From CAZCFB01 sp964511535 (lineage in GTDB: Bacteria > Myxococcota_A > Polyangia > GCA-2747355 > CAZCFB01): 25,081 nucleotides of DNA. Shown here one piece after another: positions 8,142 to 16,594 of the stretch. Made by a program: the position numbers and the translations under genes. The notes under the pieces were generated by a model that searched no databases, had not been told where the DNA came from, and was given only the letters and a program-made list of their open reading frames with translations. Numbering within the stretch: position 1 is the first letter of the stretch; each line of letters opens with the position of its first letter. Location of the stretch: the NCBI GenBank assembly GCA_964511535.1, contig CAZEFW010000147.1:1-25081 (forward strand). Reading direction: 5' to 3'.

Positions 8142-10406
8142 GTGGAGATGGCGGCGCCTCCCCCGGTGGTCCTGGTCCAGCCGCCCCTTCGGCTGGCCCG
8201 GGACTTCATTGATTATCCGCACCTGACGGTGATGGCCGCGGCCCATGCAGCCGGCGTGCTGCGCGCCCACGGCGTACAGGCGCGGGTGGTGGACGGCATG
8301 TGCGGCGAAGGGGCGGCGCTCCAGGAGCGCGGGGACGAGGCGTGGCTGGGGCAGCCGGCGGAGACCTTCCTCGCCCGCCTCGAGGATCTCTCCGGCGCGG
8401 TGGTGCTGCTCAACACGCCGCCCTTCCTGCTCTGCTCACCAGGGCTGCAGTGGCTCCAAGCGTTGGCCGAGCGGATCCACGAGGCCGGGGCGGCCCGGCT
8501 GGTGCTGGCCGAGATGTACATGGGCGGCATGCACCACCTCGACCGAGATCCGGCCTCCTGGCTGCCCCGCCTGGCCGGTGATCCGCTGCTGCTGCGCTTC
8601 GAGTGCGAGCCGCTCCTGGCCCGGCTGGCGGCGATGCTGCGCGCCGGCGATCCCGCGCCGGGCGGGGTGTGGGAGAACCGCGAGCCGATCCCCCTGGAAG
8701 ACCTGCCCGCCCCTGCCTGGGACCTGATGGATCCGCCGGCCCTCTTCGCGCTTCAGACCCGGGCCCTGTCCGCGCCCTGGCGACCGGGCCCTTATCCGCC
8801 CCTGCCAGCGCGGACCCTCCCGCTGGTCACCGCCCGCGGCTGCCCATTCGGCTGCGTGTTCTGCACCAGCAACCCGGGGCTGCCTGACCGCCGGGGTGTG
8901 CGCGCCATCCCCCTGCGCAGGGTGACCCGATGGGTGCGCGCCTGGGTGGAGGAGCTCGGCCTGGAGCGCCTGGTGCTGCTGGACGAGGTGGCCAACCTGG
9001 ACCGGCGCCGCTTCGACCGGATCCTCGCGCTGTGCGAGGACCAGGACCTGCGGCTGGAGCTGCCCAACGGCCTGCGCGCCGACCGGCTGACTCGGTCCCA
9101 GGTGGAGCGCGTGGCCCGGCTCGGCTCCTCGCTGAAGGTCTCACTGGAGAGCGCCAGCCCCCGGGTGCAGCGCGACCTGCTGCGCAAGGATCTGGATCCC
9201 GCGGCGGTGGAGCGCGTGGCGCGCTGGTGCGCCGAGCTCGGCCTGCCCGAGGGGTTCTGTCAGGTCCACTGCATGGTGGGCCTGCCCGGCGAGGGCCGGG
9301 CGGAGATCCGCGAGACCCTCTCCTTCGCCGCCCACCTGAACGAGGCCCACGGCGCGCGCATCCTGCTGCAGAACGCCACGCCCCTGCCCGGCACCGCGCT
9401 GCACCGGCAGTGCGTGGAGCGAGGCCTGATCGGCCCGGACCAGGTACCGCCTGCGAGCGCCTTCCAGGGACGCAGCGTCATCACCACCGAGGCGTTCGAT
9501 CCGCAGCTGCTGCGGCGCGCTGCCCGGGCCCTGGCGCGGCGCACCGGCCCGGCCCCCGCGGCCAGCAAGGTCATCGTCAACCTGACCTACCGCTGCAACA
9601 ACCGGTGCGCCTTCTGCGCCGTGGGCGACCGGCCCGCCGAGGACGCTGACGCCCGGGAGGTCATCCGCCAGCTGCGCCGTCACCGGGCTCGGGGCGTCGA
9701 GCTGCTGGACATCGACGGCGGGGAGCCCACCCTGCACCGAGACCTGCTCAAGGTGGTCCGCGCGGCCCGCGCCATGGGCTACCGAAGGGTCGCCCTGATC
9801 ACCAACGGCCGCCGCCTGGGGTACGCGGCCTTCACCGACGGGCTGGTCAACGCCGGCGTGACCGAGGTGTTGATCTCTCTGCACGCCGCGGACGAGGCGC
9901 TCAACGCGCGCCTCACCAGCGTACCCGGCGCCCACGCCCAGACCGTCGCCGGCCTGCGCCAGGCGCTGGCGGCCATGCCCTCGCCGGAGCAGGTCGCCGT
10001 GAACACCACCGTGACCGGCGAGAACCTGCGCGACCTCCAGGCCCTGGGCCAGCAGCTCGCCGCCCTGGGCGTGCGCCGCTGGAACCTGCAGCTGATGACC
10101 CCCTTTGGCCGCGCCGAGGAGGCTGACCTCCCGGCCCGGGAGCCGCTGGGGCTCACCCTCGATTCGCTGCTGTCGGCGCCGCCGGACGGCGTGGCGATCC
10201 AGCTGGTCAACTGCCCCCCCTGCCTGGTCCCCGGCCACGAGGAGGCGGCCGCCGCGGACATGGGCAAGGCCGCCCGCGACATGGTGTTCGTTGGGGCCGA
10301 GGGGGAGAACCTGCTGTCGTTCCTGTCGGCCCGGCGCCGCCCCACCGAGCGATGCGCAGAGTGCCTCGACGCCCTGGATTGTCCCGGGGAGTACCGGTTC
10401 AAGTGA
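8142..10406 (+). CDS. Tandem radical SAM protein: B12-type module plus auxiliary-cluster module
   Basis: 754 aa from GTG 8142, or 752 aa from ATG 8148; neither has a well-placed Shine-Dalgarno. Residues 1-200 resemble the cobalamin-binding Rossmann domain of B12-dependent radical SAM enzymes (LVQPP start, AGVLRAHG helix). Module one has RGC234PFGC238VFC241 and continues as an Elp3/MiaB-like barrel (SLESASP, MVGLPGE, NATPLPGT). Module two has C485-x3-C489-x2-C492, GGEPT, TNGRRL, then CPPC694LVP and C738-x2-C741-x5-C747 near the C-terminus. Unlike the two other double-core proteins here, both SAM-cleaving motifs are canonical. It would bind two or three clusters, possibly cobalamin, and might do sequential radical chemistry such as methylation plus rearrangement. 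It ends only seven residues after the last Cys. Divergent from the nitrogenase-like operon; its stop overlaps the end of the convergent gene at 10399. Product unknown. Confidence 0.88.
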   Translation: MEMAAPPPVVLVQPPLRLARDFIDYPHLTVMAAAHAAGVLRAHGVQARVVDGMCGEGAALQERGDEAWLGQPAETFLARLEDLSGAVVLLNTPPFLLCSPGLQWLQALAERIHEAGAARLVLAEMYMGGMHHLDRDPASWLPRLAGDPLLLRFECEPLLARLAAMLRAGDPAPGGVWENREPIPLEDLPAPAWDLMDPPALFALQTRALSAPWRPGPYPPLPARTLPLVTARGCPFGCVFCTSNPGLPDRRGVRAIPLRRVTRWVRAWVEELGLERLVLLDEVANLDRRRFDRILALCEDQDLRLELPNGLRADRLTRSQVERVARLGSSLKVSLESASPRVQRDLLRKDLDPAAVERVARWCAELGLPEGFCQVHCMVGLPGEGRAEIRETLSFAAHLNEAHGARILLQNATPLPGTALHRQCVERGLIGPDQVPPASAFQGRSVITTEAFDPQLLRRAARALARRTGPAPAASKVIVNLTYRCNNRCAFCAVGDRPAEDADAREVIRQLRRHRARGVELLDIDGGEPTLHRDLLKVVRAARAMGYRRVALITNGRRLGYAAFTDGLVNAGVTEVLISLHAADEALNARLTSVPGAHAQTVAGLRQALAAMPSPEQVAVNTTVTGENLRDLQALGQQLAALGVRRWNLQLMTPFGRAEEADLPAREPLGLTLDSLLSAPPDGVAIQLVNCPPCLVPGHEEAAAADMGKAARDMVFVGAEGENLLSFLSARRRPTERCAECLDALDCPGEYRFK

Positions 10407-11316
10407 TCGGGTCCAGGCCATCCGGCCCATGCAGGGCGAGGTAATCCGCCCGCAGCCCCAGGCACCGCTCACGCCATGAGCAGCGGGCGCAGCCGTCGAG
10501 GTAGACCCCGCCCTCCATGGGAGACGCCTCGGCCATGAACGGCTCCGCGCCGCCCGGGGTCACCACCAGCAGCCGCCACTGACCCGCGTGGCGGTACCGA
10601 TCTCGCATTCGACGGGGGAGGACGCAGGGCGGCGTGTGCAGGGTGGCGGACTCCACCCCCAGGGCGTCGGCCGCCTCCATGGCTCCCACCACCGCCTCCG
10701 CCGCCGCGGCCATGGGTGGCACCTGCTCGCCGTGCGCGTCGCCGTCCAGCCCGTGGGTGGACACCAGCCAGGCGTTGAAGCCCGCCACGCCGAGGGACGC
10801 GAACCGGCGCACGGCCGGCACGAGCTGGTCCAGGGTTTGGGCCGTCATCAGCAGATCACCCTCCAGCCGCACCCCGAGCGCCTCCAGGTTGGCCAGCCCG
10901 CGGCAGAGCAGGTCGAAGGACCCCGCCTTGCGGGTGAACGCGTCGTGCCGCCCGGCGTCAGCGGCGAACAGGGGCACCGACACCTCGTTGACCCCGCGCT
11001 GCACGAGCCGCTCCGCGTACTCCGGGTAGGCGAACCGCAGCCCGTTGGTCTGCACCCGGATCCGCCGGTAGCCCAGCGCCCTGGCCCTCGCCACCGCGGC
11101 CCCCAGGTCCGGGTGCAGCGTGGGCTCACCGCCGCCGAACCACACCCCGCGGGCGCCGCGCTCCCGCCCCCGCTTCAGCCAGCGTGCGATGTCCCGCGAG
11201 GAGAGGGCCTCGTCGCCTGCCCCCTGCGCCCCCGAGGGGCAGAGCTTGCAGCTGCAGTTGCAGGCGAAGCCGAGCACCAGCTCGATCCAGTTCAGCTCGG
11301 GTTCCTTGGGCGGCAT
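10399..11316 (-). CDS. Radical SAM enzyme with auxiliary-cluster tail
   Basis: 305 aa. C19-x3-C23-x2-C26 (with an extra C21 inside the motif), GGGEPT (61-66) and QTNGLRFAYPEY (89-100) define the radical SAM core. TPPC231VLP and C276-x2-C279-x5-C285 lie at the same residue numbers as in the protein at 2910-3827, so the two are probably paralogues of nearly equal length. The strand where the paralogue has ISIHGH reads VSVPLFAAD here, a change in the barrel interior that suggests a different substrate. The 3' end overlaps the tail of the tandem radical SAM gene by 8 nt (convergent), and the 5' end is divergent from the SGNH hydrolase gene with only 41 bp between. Reaction unknown. Confidence 0.87.
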   Translation of the reverse strand: MPPKEPELNWIELVLGFACNCSCKLCPSGAQGAGDEALSSRDIARWLKRGRERGARGVWFGGGEPTLHPDLGAAVARARALGYRRIRVQTNGLRFAYPEYAERLVQRGVNEVSVPLFAADAGRHDAFTRKAGSFDLLCRGLANLEALGVRLEGDLLMTAQTLDQLVPAVRRFASLGVAGFNAWLVSTHGLDGDAHGEQVPPMAAAAEAVVGAMEAADALGVESATLHTPPCVLPRRMRDRYRHAGQWRLLVVTPGGAEPFMAEASPMEGGVYLDGCARCSWRERCLGLRADYLALHGPDGLDPIT

Positions 11317-11357
11317 GCTGGCAAAATGATATTCTCACAGGTCAATCACCGCCAGCC
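11317..11357. promoter_or_regulatory. Short divergent spacer with AT-rich core
   Basis: The 41 bp between two divergent starts contain an AT-rich patch (AAAATGATATTCT, 11323-11335) in otherwise GC-rich DNA, a plausible location for overlapping -10 elements. Neither flanking gene shows a good Shine-Dalgarno, consistent with very short or leaderless transcripts. No specific box can be named. Confidence 0.3.
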
Positions 11358-12998
11358 ATGTCATCCAGCAACCCACCTCGCTCCGGCACCCTCGGAAAGA
11401 AGATCGCCGCGGCGATCATCATGCCCGCCCTCTTCTTCGCGCTGATGGAGGGGGCAGCCAGGCTGGCCTACCCATCGGTGGCCGAGCGCCTGGTCAACTA
11501 CCAGCTCGAGAGCCTGTACACCAACGAGCCGGTGATCTTCACCGACGTGGAAGAGGGTGGGGTCACCTTCCTGCACGCCCCCCTGTTCCCCATGCTCTAC
11601 ACCGGCGAGAGCAAGACCCATGACGGCCGACGGATCCTCAAGAAGAAGCATGACAAGGTGCTGCGGATCTTCTTCTACGGCGGGTCCAGCACAGCGGGCA
11701 GCCCCTTCGGGCACTGGGGCTCCCACGCCCACTTTCTCTCCCTGATGCTGCGCGCCATCGCCCGGCCCGGGGTCCGGGTGGAGGTGATGAACTTCGGCGT
11801 GGGCGGCATGGGCTCCTCGCGGGTGGCGCGGCTCATGGCGCGTACCCTGCACCACCGCCCGGATCTGGCCGTGGTGTACACCGGGCATAACGAGCTGTGC
11901 GACAGCCGGTTCTTCCTGGACCCCAGGTCACATGAGGAGAGCAGACCGATCACCGAGGCGGCCTGGTGGGCGGCGTCACGCAGCACCCTGGTGAAGCTGG
12001 CGTCGGTGACCCTCGGCCCCCGCGCCTCCCGGCCCGCCCTCGGCTTCACCGCCGACCAGTGCAAGGCGCGCAGGCCGCTGACGCGCCAAAACCGGCGCGA
12101 GCTGTCCGCGACCTTCAGGCGGAACATGACCTTCATGGCGGCCCAGCTCCGCCGCCACGGGGTGCGGGGGCTGATGCTGGGGCAGCTGGTCAACAGCCTG
12201 ACGCCCCCCGCCTGCCCCGGTGGGGCCGGGGATCCGTCGCCGCTGCTGGATGATCACCCGGATCGCGACCTGTTGTTGCTGGAGCGGCGGCTGTGCGCCG
12301 GGGCAGAGCTGGCCCCTGAGCGGTTGCGCCAGGTGGCACAGAAGGTCCTGGCCCTGGACCCGCGCAGCGCCGTGGCCAACCACGCCCTGGCTCGGCTGGA
12401 CATGGAGGACGGCCGCAAGGACCGCGCCATGCTCCGGCTCGCCGTCGCCCTGGCCGAGGACCGGATCCCTCGCCGCACCACCCCACAGTACGACAACTTC
12501 ATGCGCGCCCTCGGGCAGTCCACCCACATGGTGGCCTACCTCGACGTGCCCGCCGTCGCCGCGAAGTATCTCGACGAAGATCCGCTGGGAGACGGCCGCC
12601 TGCTGGTGGACCATGTGCACCCCAACATCACGGGGCAGAAGATCATCGCCGAGGCGATCTTCGACCGGTACCTGGCCCCGCGCCGCTTCGCGGTGAAGCT
12701 GCTGAATTACCGCAGCCATGATCCGGAGCTGCTCTGGCGCACCCACGCGCGCGCGCAGTGGTACCTGCAAGCCGTCTGCGAGCGGTACGTGGACCTGGTG
12801 GCGGACGGCAGCGACGCCAGGGGCCGCGGCTGCATCCAGGTCCTCACCCGCCGCCACGCCAGGGCGAGGTGGGTCATGGATCGCCGGGTGGCTCGCTCCC
12901 ACTGGGAGGCGCTGTTCTACTTCGGCCTGAGCGGCGACGCGCCCTCGTTCGGCGAGGCCCGGGACCTGTTCAAGCACCCGAACCTCGAGCCGCGGTAG
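11358..12998 (+). CDS. Membrane-anchored SGNH/GDSL-type hydrolase with helical insert
   Basis: 546 aa from the ATG at 11358. Residues 14-32 form one transmembrane or signal-anchor helix after a basic start (GKK), so the enzyme domain is probably periplasmic. SGNH blocks: FFYGGSST (106-112, nucleophile Ser110), NFGVGGMGSSR (145-155), YTGHNE (174-179) with Asn178, and LLVDHVHPN with Asp418 and His421. A roughly 100-residue helical stretch (about 300-390), perhaps TPR-like, is inserted between blocks III and V. The family includes esterases, acyltransferases and carbohydrate-ester hydrolases; the substrate is not readable. It lies 62 bp before the 1177-aa radical SAM fusion on the same strand, so it may remove or add an acyl group on the pathway product or act at the envelope. 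It could also be an unrelated neighbour. Confidence 0.8.
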   Translation: MSSSNPPRSGTLGKKIAAAIIMPALFFALMEGAARLAYPSVAERLVNYQLESLYTNEPVIFTDVEEGGVTFLHAPLFPMLYTGESKTHDGRRILKKKHDKVLRIFFYGGSSTAGSPFGHWGSHAHFLSLMLRAIARPGVRVEVMNFGVGGMGSSRVARLMARTLHHRPDLAVVYTGHNELCDSRFFLDPRSHEESRPITEAAWWAASRSTLVKLASVTLGPRASRPALGFTADQCKARRPLTRQNRRELSATFRRNMTFMAAQLRRHGVRGLMLGQLVNSLTPPACPGGAGDPSPLLDDHPDRDLLLLERRLCAGAELAPERLRQVAQKVLALDPRSAVANHALARLDMEDGRKDRAMLRLAVALAEDRIPRRTTPQYDNFMRALGQSTHMVAYLDVPAVAAKYLDEDPLGDGRLLVDHVHPNITGQKIIAEAIFDRYLAPRRFAVKLLNYRSHDPELLWRTHARAQWYLQAVCERYVDLVADGSDARGRGCIQVLTRRHARARWVMDRRVARSHWEALFYFGLSGDAPSFGEARDLFKHPNLEPR

Positions 12999-13060
12999 GA
13001 GCCTGTGGAGCGCTTTGCTCCCCTTGCTGGTAGATTCTAAGGGAGCACGAGCCCCGTCCA

Positions 13061-16000
13061 ATGTCTCGCTTCGTATTCGTCATCCTCCATCCCCATGTCT
13101 GCGACGACTTCTTCTCGGACATGCCCTTCTCGGAATGCTCCGGACAGCTGCGCGCCGGGGGGCACCACTCCCGGGTGGTTCAGCTCTACCTGCACCGGGA
13201 TGATCCGGACCGCACCGCGGCGCTGCTGCGGCGCCTGCTGGAGCACCTGCGCCTGGAGCGCTACGACGTGGTGGCGGTGGACCAGGTGTGGGACACCGAC
13301 ATCCTGGCCCGCATCAAGGAAGTCACCGACGCTGCGCTGATCCACACCGACCCCTTCGCTCGCCCCTCGGCCCATGTGGATCACCTGCTGGAGCACTTCT
13401 CCACCAACCCGCTGGCCTTGCTGCCCCTGGCGCGCGCAGCGGCCGAGGGCGCCGACACCGCGGCCATCCCCAACGCATGGAGCCGCCGCGACGGATCGCT
13501 GGAGCGCGGCGCCGCGCCGGCGCAGCCGCGCCCCGCCGGCGATCCCCTCCCCTTCCGCCCCGACCTGGACCACCTGCTGCTCAACGAGCGCTTCCGCCCG
13601 CCGGTGCTGCGCAAGACCCTGTCGCCCAACTGCGGTTGCCCTCACGGCCCGAACGCGGCTGACAATCCGCGGTTCCACGGGGTGGACCTGCGCGGCGAGG
13701 GGGTGTCGGCCCGCGGGTGCTCGTTCTGCCACCAGGGCGGAGACTACCAGGGGCGCCCGGCCTCCGAGTCGGCGGACCTGGCCCTGGATCACATCGCCGA
13801 GATCCTCGCCCGGCAGCCGGCGGTGCAGCAGTTCATCCTGCGCGACCAGAGCTGCCTGCGGTACCTGCCTGGACTGCTGCGGGGCGCCGACGCGCGCGGC
13901 CTGGGCCCGCTGGACCTGCTGGTCTCGGCCCGGGCGGACATGGTGCTGCGCTCCCGCCGGCAGCTGGAGCGCGCGCTGGAGCTGGCCGACGCCGGCGGCC
14001 ACCGCGTCGAGCTGTACCTCATCGGCCTGGAGAACCTGAGCCAGCCCGTGCTCGACCTGTACAACAAGGGCATGACCGTGGCGCAGTGCGTGGACGCCCT
14101 GGCCCTGGCGCGTGAGCTGGCGGCCCGGCACCCCCGAAGCTTCCCCCTGGGGCGCCACCGCACCTCCAGCTTCATCCTGTTCAACCCGTGGATCACCCTG
14201 GACGACCTGGCGCAGAACCTGCGCCTGCTGCGGGAGCACCGGGTGGACCAGGTGGCGGCCGACCTGGTGCTGACCAAGCTGCGCCTCTACCCGAACCTGC
14301 CGCTGTTCCACCTCGCGCGGCGCGACGGCCTGCTGCTGGATTCGGGCGACGAGCCGCCGCCGGGCCAGGACAACGCCGCCGCCGCCGGCTACTCGGCCGA
14401 GCATGCCTGGCGGTTCTCGGACCCGCGCTGCGGCCTGGTTTATGACCTGCTCGCGCGGGCCGTGCCCCGGGTGTCCCAGGACCGCCAGCTGTGGCTGCTG
14501 GAGCTGTGCCTCGGCATCGCCCGGGGGTTCGATGATGGGGCGCCCCTGGACGAGGACGCCGCCGTGGCCCGGCTGGAGGCGGCCCTGGACGACGGCGAGA
14601 TCCGGCTGGAGGACCACGAGGAGCGCAGCCCGGACACCATCAACATCGCCACCACCTGCAACCAGCGGTGCGTATTCTGCGCCGGCTACAGCCTCAGCCC
14701 CGTGGACGACGCCGAGGTGCTGGCCCATCTGGAGGGGCGGCGAGAGGTGTTCTTCCAGGGGGGCGAGCCGACGCTGAACGAGGACCTGTTCCGCTACGTG
14801 CGCCACGCCCTGGCTCACGGCTGCGAGCGCGTGACCCTGGTGACCAACGGGCTGCGCCTGGCTTACCCGGACTACGCCCGGCGCTGCGTGGACGCCGGCA
14901 TCCACCAGCTCTTCTTCGCCCTGCCCTCTCACCGCCGTGAGGTCAACGATGAGCTCTCGCGGGTGCCGGGGTCCTTCGCCCTCAAGCGCAAGGCCCTGGA
15001 CAACCTGGCCGACCTGGGCGCGCTGCCCCGGGTGCGGCTGGTGCACCTGGTCAGCAGCCACAACCACCGCGACCTGCCAGACCTCGTGCGCTTCGTATGC
15101 CGCGAATACCCGTCGGTGCAGGGGCTGGAGATAAAGCTGATGCAGTGCCTCGGCCGGGTGGAGGAGAACCGGGAGATGATCCCGACCTTCACCGAGCTCG
15201 CCCCGCTGCTGGAGCGATGCCTGGACCATGGCGCCGCCCACGGGCTGAACATGGTGGTCAACGGGGTGCCGCCCTGCATGGTGCCCCGCCACCGGCGGCG
15301 CATCATGGATCACCACATGCGCGAGGTCTCCGGCCAGCGGGTCAGCGGCCGGCGCTACCTGCCCTGCTGCGACGGCTGCCCCCTGCGGGAGAGCTGCCTC
15401 GGGGTGCGCGCGGACTATCTGAAGATCCACGGCGGGGCCGAGGTGCAGGCAGCGAGGCGCGCGCTGGACGGCGGGGCAGGAGGGTCGGCCGCGCCGCCGC
15501 CCAGCGCCGCTCCCCCGGCGCCGCCTCCCGACGCCCAGCGCGGTGAGGCCGAGCTGCACGCGGCGGCCACCGACGCCATGGCTCGTGATGACCTGCCGGC
15601 CGCCCACCGCGCCCTGCGCCAGCTGGTGGGCCTGGCAGGCAACATGCCGTCGGCCGAGCAGCTGCGGGCCCCCACGCCGCCGCGCTTCACCGAGGAGGCG
15701 CTCTCCATGCGCGGCTTCAAGCCGGCCGAGCTGTGCATGCTGCGCCACGGGCTCAAGCCGGTGGTCAAGCTGGAGGACATCCCCGAGGCGCAGGCTCGAG
15801 AGTTTTGTCAGCAGCACGGCCACCGCCATGCGCTGGTGCTGTCCAGGCCGTACACCCGTGATGACCTGGCCACGGATCAGCGCCCCGGCCCCGGGCAGGA
15901 GCGGCTGGTGACCATCTACGCCTCGACCGGCGACGAGGGGCGGCAGCTGCGCGACCTGGACCGCGAGGCCCCGCGGGACGGCGCGCGCCAGGCGGCGGAC

Positions 16001-16594
16001 CTGCTCGGCTACCCGACCTGCTGCGCCGACCACTTCGCGCGCGCCGCCGAGGCGGCTCACGAGGCGGGCCAGGGGATCAACGAGGCGGTGACGCGCTCCA
16101 TGTGGGCCAACACGCCGGATCGGGACCTCGCGCTGCCGTACCAGATGAACCTCTTCTCCGACCTGGGGCTGCTCTCCTTCTACCCGTGCAGCCTGCGCTG
16201 CGAGCACGCCCTGCGGTGGGCACGGCGGGTGGAGCGCCACCTGACCGCGGACGCTCCCGACGACGCGGCGCGGGCGCGCCGGGCCATGAGCCGGCCGGTG
16301 CTCTTTTTGCGCCTCCCCTTCTTCGCGCTGTTCCAGGGGCGCCTGGCCCCGGGCGGGAGCCTGCTGTACGAGTCGTTCTCTTTCAACGAGCATGGCGCGC
16401 TGGACAACCGCCGCCTGCAGCGCCTGCTGGCGACCGACCTGGGGCGGCTGCTGGCGGCGGGGGACCGGCTCACGGTCACCGACGAGGAGCTGCAGGTGGC
16501 CCGGGCTGACCGGCTGGTAGCGCGCCTGCCCAAGGCCGCGCCCGGGGCCTGCCTGCTGTTCGGCTTCGCCCCCACGGAGGACACCGATGGCTGA
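13061..16594 (+). CDS. Four-module fusion: B12-like / degenerate radical SAM / radical SAM with auxiliary cluster / DUF483-like
   Basis: 1177 aa, exceptionally long for a radical SAM protein. (1) Residues 1-130: cobalamin-binding-like Rossmann domain. (2) About 185-480: B12-type radical SAM fold with C191, C193 and S216-x3-C220-x2-C223, so the first motif Cys is Ser; 'SSFILFNPWITLDDL' matches the first module at gene 70. (3) About 525-785: canonical C533-x3-C537-x2-C540, GGEPT, TNGLRLAYPDY, VPPC739MVP and C770-x2-C773-x5-C779. (4) After a Pro/Ala-rich linker (about 800-826), LGYPTC987C988ADHF and FYPC1043SLRC1047 resemble DUF483-type proteins, probably a metal site. Stop TGA overlaps the next gene by 8 nt (ATGGCTGA). 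One continuous frame from ATG to stop with coherent motifs throughout argues against an assembly fusion. A weak GGGAG lies upstream. Function unknown. Confidence 0.85.
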   Translation: MSRFVFVILHPHVCDDFFSDMPFSECSGQLRAGGHHSRVVQLYLHRDDPDRTAALLRRLLEHLRLERYDVVAVDQVWDTDILARIKEVTDAALIHTDPFARPSAHVDHLLEHFSTNPLALLPLARAAAEGADTAAIPNAWSRRDGSLERGAAPAQPRPAGDPLPFRPDLDHLLLNERFRPPVLRKTLSPNCGCPHGPNAADNPRFHGVDLRGEGVSARGCSFCHQGGDYQGRPASESADLALDHIAEILARQPAVQQFILRDQSCLRYLPGLLRGADARGLGPLDLLVSARADMVLRSRRQLERALELADAGGHRVELYLIGLENLSQPVLDLYNKGMTVAQCVDALALARELAARHPRSFPLGRHRTSSFILFNPWITLDDLAQNLRLLREHRVDQVAADLVLTKLRLYPNLPLFHLARRDGLLLDSGDEPPPGQDNAAAAGYSAEHAWRFSDPRCGLVYDLLARAVPRVSQDRQLWLLELCLGIARGFDDGAPLDEDAAVARLEAALDDGEIRLEDHEERSPDTINIATTCNQRCVFCAGYSLSPVDDAEVLAHLEGRREVFFQGGEPTLNEDLFRYVRHALAHGCERVTLVTNGLRLAYPDYARRCVDAGIHQLFFALPSHRREVNDELSRVPGSFALKRKALDNLADLGALPRVRLVHLVSSHNHRDLPDLVRFVCREYPSVQGLEIKLMQCLGRVEENREMIPTFTELAPLLERCLDHGAAHGLNMVVNGVPPCMVPRHRRRIMDHHMREVSGQRVSGRRYLPCCDGCPLRESCLGVRADYLKIHGGAEVQAARRALDGGAGGSAAPPPSAAPPAPPPDAQRGEAELHAAATDAMARDDLPAAHRALRQLVGLAGNMPSAEQLRAPTPPRFTEEALSMRGFKPAELCMLRHGLKPVVKLEDIPEAQAREFCQQHGHRHALVLSRPYTRDDLATDQRPGPGQERLVTIYASTGDEGRQLRDLDREAPRDGARQAADLLGYPTCCADHFARAAEAAHEAGQGINEAVTRSMWANTPDRDLALPYQMNLFSDLGLLSFYPCSLRCEHALRWARRVERHLTADAPDDAARARRAMSRPVLFLRLPFFALFQGRLAPGGSLLYESFSFNEHGALDNRRLQRLLATDLGRLLAAGDRLTVTDEELQVARADRLVARLPKAAPGACLLFGFAPTEDTDG

